From Nevskia sp964451925 (GTDB lineage: Bacteria > Pseudomonadota > Gammaproteobacteria > Nevskiales > Nevskiaceae): a stretch of 43,668 bases of DNA. The position numbers and the translations under genes are program-made. Shown one piece after another: positions 17,565-28,477 of this stretch (its first letter is position 1; each line of letters begins with the position of its first letter). Location: contig CAYVKA010000042.1 in assembly GCA_964451925.1 (NCBI GenBank), positions 1-43,668 of the forward strand. Reading direction: 5' to 3'. The notes beneath the pieces are model-generated. The model made no database searches and was not told the DNA's origin. It saw only the letters and a program-made list of their open reading frames with translations.

Positions 17565-18347
17565 TCAGCTGTCGCGGTAGCCCATGCGTTCGAGCAGGCC
17601 GTCGAGCTCGTCGAGGCTGTGGAAGCGCAGGCGCAATTCACCGGCGCCCTTGGCTCCGGGCTTGAAGCTGGCCGGATAGCCCAGGTGCTCGGACAGCTTC
17701 TGCGCCAAGCGCTCCCAGTCGCCGCCGCTGCGGTGCTTGTGCGGCGCGCGCTTGGCCGCCAGGCGCTGCTCGAAGGCGCGCACCGACAGCCGCTCGCGTT
17801 CGATGATCTGCGCCCACGACAGCTGCCGCTCCACCGGCAGGCCGGCCAGCACCTTGGCGTGACCCAGCGACAGGCGGCCCTCGTCCACCAGCGCCTGCAC
17901 CAGCGGCGCCAGCGCCAGCAGGCGCAGGTGGTTGGTGACGTAGGTGCGCGACTTGCCGATGCGGGCGCCGATGTCCTCGTGGCGCAGCGCAAAGGTTTCG
18001 CCCAGGCGGCGCAGGCCCTCGGCGGTCTCGATCGGCGACAGCGATTCGCGCTGCAGGTTTTCGATCAGGCCGAGGATGTAGGCCTCGGTGTCGGAAAGGT
18101 CGTCGCGCAGCAGCGCCGGGATCTCGTGCAGGCCGGCCTGCTGCGCCGCGCGCCAGCGGCGCTCGCCGGCAAGCAGCTCGTAGCCGCGGCCGTCGCTGCG
18201 CAGCACCACCGGCTGCACCACGCCGGATTCGCGGATCGACTCGGCCAGCTCGGCCAGCGCCGCGGCGTCAAAACGGCGCCGCGCCTGGGTGCGGCCGGGG
18301 CGGATCAGGTCGATCGGAACCTGCAGCACTTCCTGCCGTTTAGCCAT
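17565..18347 (-). CDS. ParB/Spo0J-family partition protein, orphan (no parA beside it)
   Basis: This 260-aa protein starts with MAKRQEVLQVPIDLIRPG. Box I (RPGRTQARRRFD) and box II (YELLAGERRWRAAQQAG) of the ParB CTPase N-domain are present. The central helix-turn-helix follows (HEDIGARIGKSRTYVTNHLRLLAL), then a short C-terminal domain (about residues 195-260) that would dimerise. Canonical ParB proteins bind parS, load CTP and slide as clamps for chromosome segregation. The typical partner parA, and gidB, are absent: the neighbours are folE (divergent) and the lipocalin gene. The N-terminal ParA-stimulating peptide also looks short. I consider it a second, specialised ParB-like regulator or nucleoid protein (Noc-like). 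Confidence 0.85.
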   Translation of the reverse strand: MAKRQEVLQVPIDLIRPGRTQARRRFDAAALAELAESIRESGVVQPVVLRSDGRGYELLAGERRWRAAQQAGLHEIPALLRDDLSDTEAYILGLIENLQRESLSPIETAEGLRRLGETFALRHEDIGARIGKSRTYVTNHLRLLALAPLVQALVDEGRLSLGHAKVLAGLPVERQLSWAQIIERERLSVRAFEQRLAAKRAPHKHRSGGDWERLAQKLSEHLGYPASFKPGAKGAGELRLRFHSLDELDGLLERMGYRDS

Positions 18348-18426
18348 GCCGCCCGCCCGGACGGCTCGCCCGCCTGACCGCTGTGGAATAATCGACTGTC
18401 ACAATCACGCCAAAAAGAGAACCATC

Positions 18427-18978
18427 GTGGAAGAACATTACCGCGCCATCATCAGCGCGCTGGGCGAAGACCCGATGCGCGAGGGGCTGTTGCGCACCCC
18501 GCACCGCGCCGCCAAGGCGATGGAGTTCCTGACGCAAGGCTATCGCCAGGATGTGCAGAAGATCGTCAACGACGCCATCTTCACCACCACCAACAACGAG
18601 ATGGTGATCGTCAAGGACATCGAGCTGTACTCCTTGTGCGAACACCACCTGCTGCCGTTCCTGGGGCGCGCCCACGTCGCCTACATCCCGGACGGCAAGG
18701 TGCTGGGATTATCCAAGATTCCGCGCATCGTCGATATGTTCGCGCGGCGCCTGCAGATCCAGGAGAACCTGACGCAGCAGATCGGCAACTGCATCCAGGA
18801 GGTCACCGGCGCGCGCGGCGTGGCGGTGGTCATTGAAGCTAAACACTTGTGTGCCATGATGCGCGGAGTGGAAAAGCAGAATTCCTCCATGACCACCTCG
18901 ATGATGCTTGGGGTGTTCCGTGAGGACCCCCGCACCCGCACCGAATTCCTGACGTTAATCAGGCGGATAGCGGTCTGA
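18427..18978 (+). CDS. folE: GTP cyclohydrolase I
   Basis: This 183-aa enzyme converts GTP to 7,8-dihydroneopterin triphosphate, the first step of folate and pterin synthesis. I chose the GTG at 18427, which gives the usual length and start (VEEHYRAIISALGEDPMREGLLRTP); an AGAG lies 6 nt upstream and longer starts run into the parB leader. Zinc ligands are in SLCEHHLLPF (Cys and His) and KHLCAMMRG (Cys), with GLSKIPRIVDMFARRLQIQENLT between. All catalytic motifs are intact. It is divergent from parB with 79 bp between them. Confidence 0.95.
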   Translation: MEEHYRAIISALGEDPMREGLLRTPHRAAKAMEFLTQGYRQDVQKIVNDAIFTTTNNEMVIVKDIELYSLCEHHLLPFLGRAHVAYIPDGKVLGLSKIPRIVDMFARRLQIQENLTQQIGNCIQEVTGARGVAVVIEAKHLCAMMRGVEKQNSSMTTSMMLGVFREDPRTRTEFLTLIRRIAV

Positions 18979-19097
18979 GCCCAGAGCCCGTGAGCGGCCT
19001 CATCTGTTCCGCGGTGGTTTCCGTATAATGATTTTGCAAGTGACGCCGCCGGGTTCCCGTCAGACGGCGGCCGCAGCATATTAGGATCGTGCGAACC

Positions 19098-20084
19098 ATG
19101 GGCAGCGCAGCACCGAAATTCAGCTTTGGCACCCCCGACCAGATCGAAGTGCTGGTCGCGATGGAGCCATTCGTCCGGCAGCAGACCGCCGCGCACCTGG
19201 AGCGGCGCAAGCTGTGGTTCCCCAACGACCTGTCGCCGGCCGACGCCGCCGAGTCCGAGCAGGACATGCAGGAGCTGCAGCGCATACGCGCGGCGGCGCG
19301 CGGCCTGCCCGACGCGGTGCGCGTGGCGCTGGCCCTGAACCTGCTGACCGAGGAAGGGCTGCCGCACTTCCACCGCCTGATCGCCACCCATCTGGGCAAC
19401 GAGTCGCCCTGGTCCGACTGGAACAACCTGTGGACCGCCGAGGAAGACCGACACGGCTGCGCGCTGCGCGACTACGTGCGCGATGCGCGCGTGTTCAACA
19501 TGGGCGCGCTGGAGCGCGTGCAGTACCGCTATATCGAAGCCGGCTTCAACCCCGACTGGCAGCAGGATCCCTACCGCCTGCTGGCCTACACCAGCCTGCA
19601 GGAGCGCGCCACGCAGATGGCGCACGCCAACACCGGCCGCAACTGCGCCCAGTACGAGCCCAAGATCCAGCGCATCCTGGCACACATCTCCGGCGACGAG
19701 TCGCGCCATTACGCCTTCTACCGCGCCGTGTTCGCCGAGATTCTCAAGCACGACGCCAGCGTCGCGCTCAACTCGCTGCTCAAGGTGATGCCGGCCCTGG
19801 CCATGCCCGGCCACAACATCTGCGACTACGACCACATGTCCGACGTGGTGCGCCGCGCCGGCATCTACGGCCCGCGCCACTACCAGGAAATCGTCGAGGA
19901 GCTGCTCGAATTCTGGAATATCGGCGCGCTCACCGGCCTGTCGGGCGAAGGCGCTGCGGCGCAGGACAAGCTGATGAAGATCCCGGCGCGCCTGCAGCGC
20001 ATGGCGCAATACCTCGACGCCAAGGCCACAGCCGAGCGCACGTTCCGCTTCGATTTCATCTACGATCGCGCCATCACCCTTTGA
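19098..20084 (+). CDS. Acyl-ACP desaturase-like ferritin-fold diiron protein
   Basis: This 328-aa protein uses the ATG at 19098, with AGGA 11 nt upstream; a GTG at 19089 in frame lies too close to it. The four-helix bundle carries the plant-type stearoyl-ACP desaturase diiron ligands: Glu in LLTEEGLPHF, EEDRH in WTAEEDRHGCAL, Glu in SLQERATQMAH, and DESRH in HISGDESRHYAFY. It should introduce a cis double bond into acyl-ACP or acyl-CoA, using ferredoxin-supplied electrons, in the cytosol. The SDR gene follows after 13 bp and is likely cotranscribed. Confidence 0.88.
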   Translation: MGSAAPKFSFGTPDQIEVLVAMEPFVRQQTAAHLERRKLWFPNDLSPADAAESEQDMQELQRIRAAARGLPDAVRVALALNLLTEEGLPHFHRLIATHLGNESPWSDWNNLWTAEEDRHGCALRDYVRDARVFNMGALERVQYRYIEAGFNPDWQQDPYRLLAYTSLQERATQMAHANTGRNCAQYEPKIQRILAHISGDESRHYAFYRAVFAEILKHDASVALNSLLKVMPALAMPGHNICDYDHMSDVVRRAGIYGPRHYQEIVEELLEFWNIGALTGLSGEGAAAQDKLMKIPARLQRMAQYLDAKATAERTFRFDFIYDRAITL

Positions 20085-20097
20085 AGGCGAGGTTGGC

Positions 20098-20961
20098 GTG
20101 AATCCAGACTCCACGGCGGCGGGCCGGCTGGCCGGCAAGCGTGTTTTCATCACCGGCGCCGGCAGCGGCCTGGGCAAGGCGCTGGCGCTGCGCTTCGCCG
20201 CCGACGGCTGGCGCGTGGCCGTGACCGATGTCGACCTGGCCGCCGCACAGCAGACCCTGGGCGAAGTGCAAGCCGCCGGCGGCAGCGGCTTCGCCGAGGT
20301 GTGCAATGTCACCTCGGAGGAATCCTTCGCCGCGGTGGCCGCGCGCCTGCAGAGCGAATGGAACGGCGTCGACGTGCTGGTCAACAACGCCGGCGTCGCC
20401 ACCAAGGGCACCGTGGCCGAGTCCACCATCGAGCAATGGCAGTGGGTGCTGAACATCAACCTGCTCGGCTGCGTGCGCGGCGCCCGCGCCGTCATTCCGC
20501 TACTCACCGCGCAGCGCGGCGGCCATATCGTCAACATCGCTTCCTTCGCCGGCATCGCCAATCCGCCGGCGATGGCCAGCTACAACGCCGCCAAGGCGGC
20601 GGTGATCTCGCTGTCGGAGACGCTGCGCCACGAGCTGGAGCCGCATGGTGTGGGCGTCAGCGTGGCCTGCCCCTCGTTCTTCAAGACCAATCTCATCGCC
20701 AGCAGCCGCCAGGCCTCGCCCGAGCACGGCGACGAGCCTTCGCCGCAGATGGACCGCATCGTGCAGCGCCTGATGGAGAAGGCTTCCATCACCGCCGACA
20801 GCGTCGCCGCGGACATTTTCGACGCGGTGCGCGAGCAGCGCTTCCTGGTGCTGGTCAATGCCGATGACAAGCGCCAGGTGCTGATCAAGCGCGTCTCGCC
20901 GGAGTTCTATTTCCGCATGGTGCAGAAGGCCACCGCCAAGTTCATGCAGAAAAAAGCCTAG
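20098..20961 (+). CDS. SDR-family oxidoreductase
   Basis: This 287-aa protein starts with GTG at 20098, preceded by AAGGCGAGG. SDR motifs are TGAGSGLGKALA (residues about 16-27), NNAGVATKG, a Ser in NIASFAG, and YNAAKAAV with the catalytic Tyr and Lys. The C-terminal region (DDKRQVLIKRVSPEFYFRMVQK) matches fatty-alcohol or 3-oxoacyl reductase-like SDRs. Closeness to the acyl-ACP desaturase gene (13 bp) suggests a role in fatty acid or lipid modification; this is inference from position. Confidence 0.85.
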   Translation: MNPDSTAAGRLAGKRVFITGAGSGLGKALALRFAADGWRVAVTDVDLAAAQQTLGEVQAAGGSGFAEVCNVTSEESFAAVAARLQSEWNGVDVLVNNAGVATKGTVAESTIEQWQWVLNINLLGCVRGARAVIPLLTAQRGGHIVNIASFAGIANPPAMASYNAAKAAVISLSETLRHELEPHGVGVSVACPSFFKTNLIASSRQASPEHGDEPSPQMDRIVQRLMEKASITADSVAADIFDAVREQRFLVLVNADDKRQVLIKRVSPEFYFRMVQKATAKFMQKKA

Positions 20962-20998
20962 GTCCGGCGGCGCCGATCAGGCGGCGCGCATCCGCGCG

Positions 20999-21274
20999 TC
21001 AGCGCAGCACCAGAAAGCCTTCTTCTGCCTGCTCGCCGGTCGCGCTCCACTCCACGCCCTGCACCTGCGCCGCCGCCGGGCCCTTGTGCAGGAAGTCGTG
21101 GAACGCCTGCAGGTCGGCGGCGCTGTCACCGCCCACCAGGCCTTCCACCGCGCCGTCGGCGCGATTGCCCACCCAGCCGCGCAGCCCCAGAAACAGCGCC
21201 TTGCCCTGCGCCGCGGCGCGAAAACCCACGCCCTGCACGCGTCCGGTCACGACGAAGCGGTATGATGGGTTCAT
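20999..21274 (-). CDS. acyP: Acylphosphatase
   Basis: This 91-aa protein shows the acylphosphatase signature GRVQGVGFRAAAQGKA, whose Arg binds phosphate, and the second motif GLRGWVGNRADGAVEGLVGG, whose Asn positions the attacking water. It hydrolyses carboxyl-phosphate bonds such as acetyl phosphate or 1,3-bisphosphoglycerate. The length is normal (about 90-100 aa). It is divergent from the hypothetical gene at 21296 with 21 bp between starts. Confidence 0.92.
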   Translation of the reverse strand: MNPSYRFVVTGRVQGVGFRAAAQGKALFLGLRGWVGNRADGAVEGLVGGDSAADLQAFHDFLHKGPAAAQVQGVEWSATGEQAEEGFLVLR

Positions 21275-21295
21275 GGTTGCCGTGGGTTCCGCACT

Positions 21296-21985
21296 ATGAA
21301 GTTGCCCATCCTAAGTCGTTTGCGCTCCGCCGGCAGCAGCGGCGAAGCCGCTGGCAAGGCCGACGGCGAACGCTACACCTTGTCCGCCGAGATCCCCGGC
21401 CTGCAGCCGGGCAAGCCCTTGTGGCGCATCAACCTGGAGCTGCACAGCGAGCCGCAGGGCGACGGCGAGCGCCTGCGCCTGCGCGCGCACTGGCAGGCCA
21501 ATTTCGCCAGCGCGCTGGCACCGGCGCTGGCCGCCGACGCGCCGCCGCCGGTGGCCGAGTCCGGCGCCGGCGCGCGCCTGCCGGCGCAGCGCGTCGGCCA
21601 GTGGTTGCGCCAGCGGTTGAACAATCCGCTGCTGCGCGCCATGGCCGAGCCGCTGCTGCGGCACGATTTCAACTCCTGGATCGAGCTGCGCGCCTCCACC
21701 GCCGACCTGGCCGGCGGCGCCGGCGCCCTGCTGCCGGAGACCGACCGGCTCAAGGCCCTGGGCATCGAACCGAAGCTGAGCGACCCGAAGAGCGACGCGC
21801 CGCTGGCGCAGTCCTGGGCCGGCAGTGCGATGGGCGCGCGCCCCGGCTTCGCCCAGGTATCGCTGGTGCAGGTGGACAAGCGCCACCTGCCGCCGGCGCT
21901 GGCCGCGCTGCTCGGCGCGAGTCCGTTCCAGATGGCGGCGGCGCTGATCAACGTGGTGGAAGAGGACGTCGAGCCGCGGCGCTAG
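21296..21985 (+). CDS. Hypothetical protein whose stop codon lies in a MITE-like element
   Basis: This 229-aa protein is rich in Ala and Leu with no signal peptide. I do not recognise a family. It has a plausible beta-rich N-terminal part (RYTLSAEIPGLQPGKPLWRINLEL) and an amphipathic middle (AQRVGQWLRQRLNNPLLRAMAEPLLRHDFNSWIELRAS). Its TAG stop is within the CTAG that begins the inverted repeat at 21982-22166. The present C-terminus may therefore have been set or altered by insertion of that element; DNA immediately beyond the element does not read as an obvious continuation. Confidence 0.65.
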   Translation: MKLPILSRLRSAGSSGEAAGKADGERYTLSAEIPGLQPGKPLWRINLELHSEPQGDGERLRLRAHWQANFASALAPALAADAPPPVAESGAGARLPAQRVGQWLRQRLNNPLLRAMAEPLLRHDFNSWIELRASTADLAGGAGALLPETDRLKALGIEPKLSDPKSDAPLAQSWAGSAMGARPGFAQVSLVQVDKRHLPPALAALLGASPFQMAAALINVVEEDVEPRR

Positions 21986-22166
21986 GGCCTGTTAACACTG
22001 ATTGGATCGCTGCGTTGCAGCGCAACCCTTCGGGACGGGGCCATTTTTGCGCATCGCTACGCCGGCCAGGACTTGCATGGAATCACCATGCCACGCCCTG
22101 TCCGACTAAGCGCTGCGCAAAAATAGCCGCCGTCGCAGCGATCCAATCAGTGTTAACAGGCCCTAG
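21982..22166. mobile_element. MITE-like palindromic element with perfect 33-bp inverted ends
   Basis: The first 33 bp (21982-22014) are the exact reverse complement of the last 33 bp (22134-22166). Inner segments also pair imperfectly (CCATTTTTGCGCATCGCT at 22041-22058 with 22109-22126). Both outer edges are CTAG, a self-palindromic tetranucleotide that could be a 4-bp target duplication of the YTAR type used by IS5-group transposases. There is no ORF inside. The structure, length (185 bp) and lack of coding capacity fit a non-autonomous element. The mobilising transposase is not in the window. Confidence 0.7.
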
Positions 22167-22222
22167 GCGGGCCGTCGTTTGTCATCCTGGGTGTGGAGCT
22201 CTTGCGGCCAAGGCCCGCCGGC

Positions 22223-22281
22223 CTGCCGAAGGCCCGGGCAGGGATGGCAGGGCCTCCCGGACGGCGGCCGGGCTTCGGCAG
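22223..22281. repeat. Imperfect GC-rich inverted repeat
   Basis: CTGCCGAAGGCCCGGG (22223-22238) is partly complementary to GGCCGGGCTTCGGCAG (22266-22281), and a CCCGGGCTTTT follows at about 22291. It could be a REP-like unit or a weak terminator. The stem is imperfect beyond 8 bp. Confidence 0.35.
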
Positions 22282-22356
22282 GGACGGCAACCCGGGCTTT
22301 TCAACGCGGGGCCAGATCGATACGCTGAGGATGACCGTCTCCCGGAAGCTGCGCCG

Positions 22357-23730
<1,374 letters not shown>

Positions 23731-23774
23731 CCCAGGCCGCTCCGGCCACAAGCCTAGGCGCCGGAGCCCAAGGC

Positions 23775-23807
23775 AAAAAAAGCCCGGGCCGCCTGCGCGG
23801 CCCGGGC
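23775..23807 (-). terminator. Rho-independent terminator of the glycine-zipper lipoprotein gene
   Basis: An 11-bp perfect GC stem (23782-23792 with 23797-23807, loop CTGC) is followed on the minus strand by seven T residues. It lies 20 bp after the stop of the gene at 23827-24468 and close to the convergent MATE stop. Confidence 0.88.
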
Positions 23808-23826
23808 CGGGACCATCACGATCCGC

Positions 23827-24468
23827 TTAGTACGGCTGCACGCTGTTGCCGTTGACGTGCACGCGCGTGCCGGGAGCCAGGCCTTCGGCGCTGGACAGGG
23901 TGACCACGCGCTGGCCGCCGGTCTCCATGTTCACCGCGATCTGGTACACGGTGGTGGAGGTCAGCGCCTTCTGCGTCTCGGCGCCGGCCAGGGCGCCGCC
24001 GAGCACGCCGACCACGGTCATCGCGGTCTTGCCCTTGCCCTTGCCGAACTGGTTGCCGGCCAGGCCGCCGACCGCGGCGCCGCCGAGGCCGCCGAGCAGG
24101 CCGGCTTCACCGGCCTTCTTCACCGGGGTGACCGAGGCGACCACGCCGCAGTCCTGGCAGGCGGGCGGCGGCGGCGGGGTGGCCGCAGCCTGGGCCGCCT
24201 GCTGCTGCTGGGCGGACAGGGCCGCCTGCTCGCGCTGCAGCTTGCGCTGCTCGGCCTTGATCTTGGCCAGTTCCTTGTCTTCGGCGCTGGGCCCGGCCAC
24301 CGGGGCCGGCGCGGGGGCGGCGGCAACCGGAGCCGGCGCGGGCGCCGGAGCCGCGGCCGGAGCGGCGGCCGGCGGGGGAGCCGCGTTCTGATCGGCGGGC
24401 GGCTGCTGCGAGGGACCGCAGGCGGCCAGGGTGGCGATGCTGAGCAGCACGAATGTCTTCTTGAACAC
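23827..24468 (-). CDS. Glycine-zipper 2TM lipoprotein (SlyB/Pcp-like)
   Basis: This is a 213-aa lipoprotein. I take the GTG at 24468, which has GGGAG 8 nt upstream and is followed by a signal peptide with lipobox LAAC (Cys near 17). Residues about 20-60 are a Pro/Ala linker, and 65-95 a charged, Gln-rich helix likely to form a coiled coil. The C-terminal half holds the glycine-zipper pair GLLGGLGGAAVGGLAGNQFG and VVGVLGGALAG. The end (TVYQIAVNMETGGQRVVTLSSAEGLAPGTRVHVNG) resembles the SlyB/Pcp C-terminus. Such proteins stabilise the outer membrane. The added Pro-rich and coiled-coil section is longer than in SlyB. Confidence 0.8.
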   Translation of the reverse strand: MFKKTFVLLSIATLAACGPSQQPPADQNAAPPPAAAPAAAPAPAPAPVAAAPAPAPVAGPSAEDKELAKIKAEQRKLQREQAALSAQQQQAAQAAATPPPPPACQDCGVVASVTPVKKAGEAGLLGGLGGAAVGGLAGNQFGKGKGKTAMTVVGVLGGALAGAETQKALTSTTVYQIAVNMETGGQRVVTLSSAEGLAPGTRVHVNGNSVQPY

Positions 24469-24716
24469 GGTGAATCTCCCTTTGGGGTTTGACGGGTGGC
24501 CGCAGATTAGCACCCGAAACTGAACGGGCGCTGTCTGCCGGCCGGGGGTGAGACAGCGGTCACAAAACGGGGTTCCAGTGTGCTGTCCGGGTGTTTCAGG
24601 GTGGCGTCCTGGCCCTCCTGGCCGGCGTTGCGGTCTGCGCAAACTTGCCGCTCCGGACGGGGCCGGAGCGGCTGCTCCTGTGGCGGGCGCCGATCGCTCA
24701 GGCCGCCGCCCGCGTG

Positions 24717-26312
<1,596 letters not shown>

Positions 26313-26498
26313 CGGGGTATTTCGCGGCGCGCGGCGCGCGCCAAAGACAGCGCAGGGCCGCGATTGTACCGCTTCGGCGCCCATCAGGCGCGAAAAGCGG
26401 CCGGAGCGGCCCGTCGCCGCGGCCCGCAGCGCGGTCCCGGCACGCGCCGGCAGGTTCCGCAGCGGGGCTTCTTTTATACTTCCCCGCTCGGAGCGCAC

Positions 26499-26575
26499 GG
26501 GCCTTTAGCTCAATCGGTTAGAGCAGAGGACTCATAATCCTTTGGTTCTGGGTTCAAGTCCCAGAGGGCCCACCA
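26499..26575 (+). tRNA. ileX: tRNA-Ile2 (anticodon CAU, lysidine-type)
   Basis: This 77-nt cloverleaf includes an encoded CCA end. The acceptor stem GGGCCTT pairs with AGGGCCC, and the anticodon stem GAGGA/TCCTT encloses the loop CTCATAA with anticodon CAT at 26533-26535. The T arm is CTGGG-TTCAAGT-CCCAG. GACTCATAATC around the anticodon, and the absence of initiator or elongator Met features, match tRNA-Ile2, whose C34 is modified to lysidine to read AUA. The accessory island begins directly after its 3' end. Confidence 0.93.
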
Positions 26576-27161
26576 TTTTTCCGTGCGTTGCTGCACGCAT
26601 GTGAACGCCTCGCTCTCCACTCTGTTAACCGTAGAGGGCTTCGGCCTACTGGTTGCGGAGAGCGCTATTAGTGCGGCTCTAGGTGCAATCAAGACTGTCG
26701 TAAATGCTGCGCTGGGCGTGGCCCTAATTTGAAAACTGGGAATACCGACTTGTAATTCAAAGATTTAAGTGAGTCCAGGCCCCGTGCTACGCGCGTGAAG
26801 CAGGCGACGACAGGCGGCTACAAGTACTGGACCCGAATGGATTTGAGATTCGCTGCACACTTTGCACATTAAAAGCACGCAGAGCAGCATCTGCCAGTGC
26901 TACAGTACCGCAAATAAAGACGATCAAAGGCAAGGACCGCCAGATCATCCTTGCTGCATAACCTTTCGGGGAAGGTTATGGTTTGTGCGAAGCGTAAAGA
27001 GTTTTCTAGGGGGCACGGTCCGATTACGGGCCAATATTGCTGCCGCGCCGACGCGGCATACCGGCCAACGTCCCCGCCAGCCCCCTGTCCTCTTGATCGA
27101 AGTCGTGCCCAGATTTGGGCGGCTGGCGCAATGCCATGCGCAGGCTTTCGTGGCTAGCGCC
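26576..27161. other. Gene-poor left edge of the accessory island
   Basis: This stretch of 586 bp between the tRNA and the SLATT-like gene is more AT-rich than the core chromosome. I see no supported gene, integrase or clear att repeat. It presumably contains the promoter of the cyclophane/STAND cluster, but no promoter boxes stand out. Confidence 0.5.
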
Positions 27162-28052
27162 ATGATCCAAAAAAAAGATGTCGTCGTGAGCCAACTTGAC
27201 AGCTGGGACAAGTACGTCAACAAGGAGGTCAAGGACGTTCTGGCAGGGGTTTACGCACATGCCGAAGAAAGTTCTAAGCGAGCGCGCGAGTGGTATTGGA
27301 ACAGCATCAGATCCAAGCGAATCGCCTCGCGCTGGGTCCGAATGAGCAGCTTTGCCCTGGTCGTCTGCGGCATTGTAACGCCACTTTTGGCCGGCAATGT
27401 TCAAGATGACCACTACAAGTTCGAGTTGGCGCAGCTAGCCGTGGCGGCTCTGGCCCTTGCCGGCCTGTTGCAGGCCGCCGACAGAATCTTCGGCTGGTCG
27501 AGCGGCTGGATCCGGTATATCGCAACAGCCACCGCGATGGAAATGGCCACCAGCCAATTCGAATTGGACTGGTCGAACTATATCATCGGGAAGTCTGGGA
27601 GCTTGGGCGAAGAGGACAAGCGTCCATTATTCGAGTTGGCGAAACAGTTGACAGCCTACATCGCCAAGCAGCAGAGCGACGAAACCGACAAATGGAGTGC
27701 GGAGTTCAGCAGCGGCATGGTCTTATTGAACGACCTGATCAAATCTCAGCGTGATCTTGCCGAAAAGGCCGCTCAAGCCGCGCAGTCGGCTGTAGCGTCG
27801 CAGGCCGGCGCACAGAAGCCTGGCGGCATCGAAGTGTCGATCCTGCAGGAGAAGGGGGCCGCTCCAGTAAAAATTTCCCTGGATCAAAACAGCGAGGTGA
27901 TGTTTACCGGTACGTCCTGGTCGAAACTGGGCATCAGCCCCGGCCAGCACCTCATAGAAATCACTCCCGTGGCAGTTCTCGCACAAGCCATCCAGAAAAT
28001 CGTTGACGTACCGTCGGGCGGTGTGGCTCGGCTAGAAGTGCGGCTGTGCTAG
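27162..28052 (+). CDS. SLATT-like two-TM membrane protein with C-terminal beta domain
   Basis: This is a 296-aa protein starting at the ATG at 27162; a GTG at 27186 is an alternative and neither has a good ribosome binding site. Residues about 20-50 are a charged helix (DVLAGVYAHAEESSKRAREWYW). Two hydrophobic hairpin helices follow (SSFALVVCGIVTPLLAG and LAQLAVAALALAGLLQAADRIFG), then an amphipathic helix (residues about 125-160). This is the layout of SLATT domains, the 2-TM membrane effectors found with nucleotide-sensing conflict systems. After an Ala/Gln-rich helix, the last 75 residues form a beta-rich domain (GGIEVSILQEKGAAPVKI, GQHLIEI, GVARLEVRL) resembling PEGA-like modules. It is the first gene of the cluster, 105 bp before the peptide gene. 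SLATT proteins are proposed to form pores or to couple sensing to membranes. Confidence 0.65.
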   Translation: MIQKKDVVVSQLDSWDKYVNKEVKDVLAGVYAHAEESSKRAREWYWNSIRSKRIASRWVRMSSFALVVCGIVTPLLAGNVQDDHYKFELAQLAVAALALAGLLQAADRIFGWSSGWIRYIATATAMEMATSQFELDWSNYIIGKSGSLGEEDKRPLFELAKQLTAYIAKQQSDETDKWSAEFSSGMVLLNDLIKSQRDLAEKAAQAAQSAVASQAGAQKPGGIEVSILQEKGAAPVKISLDQNSEVMFTGTSWSKLGISPGQHLIEITPVAVLAQAIQKIVDVPSGGVARLEVRLC

Positions 28053-28157
28053 CCACCCTGGTAACTACTTGGACACTACGCCGCCTCATTCACTCCAGCT
28101 GATCTACCGCGAGGCTCGTAGGCTGCGCAATCTACGGGGCTTTCCTAGGAGACTCAT

Positions 28158-28454
28158 ATGAGCAAGCAAAGAGCGAACACGTACCGGAGGCGGCTGCTTC
28201 GCAGCTTTTTGGCGATAGCTGGGGTGCTTGGTCTCGCTGGCGCGGCAACGCCCGCCGAAGCAAATGTCGCCGCGGCGCGCCAGGGATTGGAAGCTCGTGT
28301 ACAGGCGATACGCACGGCCATCAAGGAAGCAAAGCAGGCTGATGAATCAAGCCAGGATCAACGCACCGTGGCTCAGTGGTTCAACTGGCCGAATTGGAAT
28401 AATTGGAACAACTGGCCGAACTGGGGGAATTGGGGCAACTGGTTAAATCGCTGA
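28158..28454 (+). CDS. Predicted triceptide (cyclophane RiPP) precursor with eight W-X-N motifs
   Basis: This 98-aa peptide has an ideal ribosome binding site (AGGAG, 6 nt before the ATG). The N-terminus is Arg-rich (residues 5-15) with a hydrophobic core (16-30) and AEA cleavage site near 33-35, so it looks exported. A charged helical spacer spans 36-70. From Trp74 to Asn97 the sequence is nothing but eight W-X-N triplets in tandem, with X being F, P, N, N, P, G, G, L in order, then a terminal Arg98. W-X-N is the substrate motif of three-residue cyclophane-forming radical SAM enzymes, which join the Trp ring to the beta-carbon of the third residue (Asn). The maturase gene follows 23 bp later. 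Ring number and topology are inferred; up to eight rings are possible. Confidence 0.85.
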   Translation: MSKQRANTYRRRLLRSFLAIAGVLGLAGAATPAEANVAAARQGLEARVQAIRTAIKEAKQADESSQDQRTVAQWFNWPNWNNWNNWPNWGNWGNWLNR

Positions 28455-28477
28455 CCAACAACTCCGCGATTCCAGGC

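Noticed and set aside
18681..20561. 626-aa minus-strand ORF over folE, the desaturase and the SDR gene
   Set aside because: Three recognised genes occupy the opposite strand; the ORF is a high-GC shadow.
26510..26692. 60-aa minus-strand ORF ending in DLNPEPKDYESSALTD
   Set aside because: It is the antisense translation of the tRNA-Ile gene, a well-known annotation artefact.
28377..28448. Short-period DNA repeat in the W-X-N coding region, considered as a microsatellite
   Set aside because: The codons for Asn and the X residues vary, so the periodicity is at protein level in a well-formed gene.
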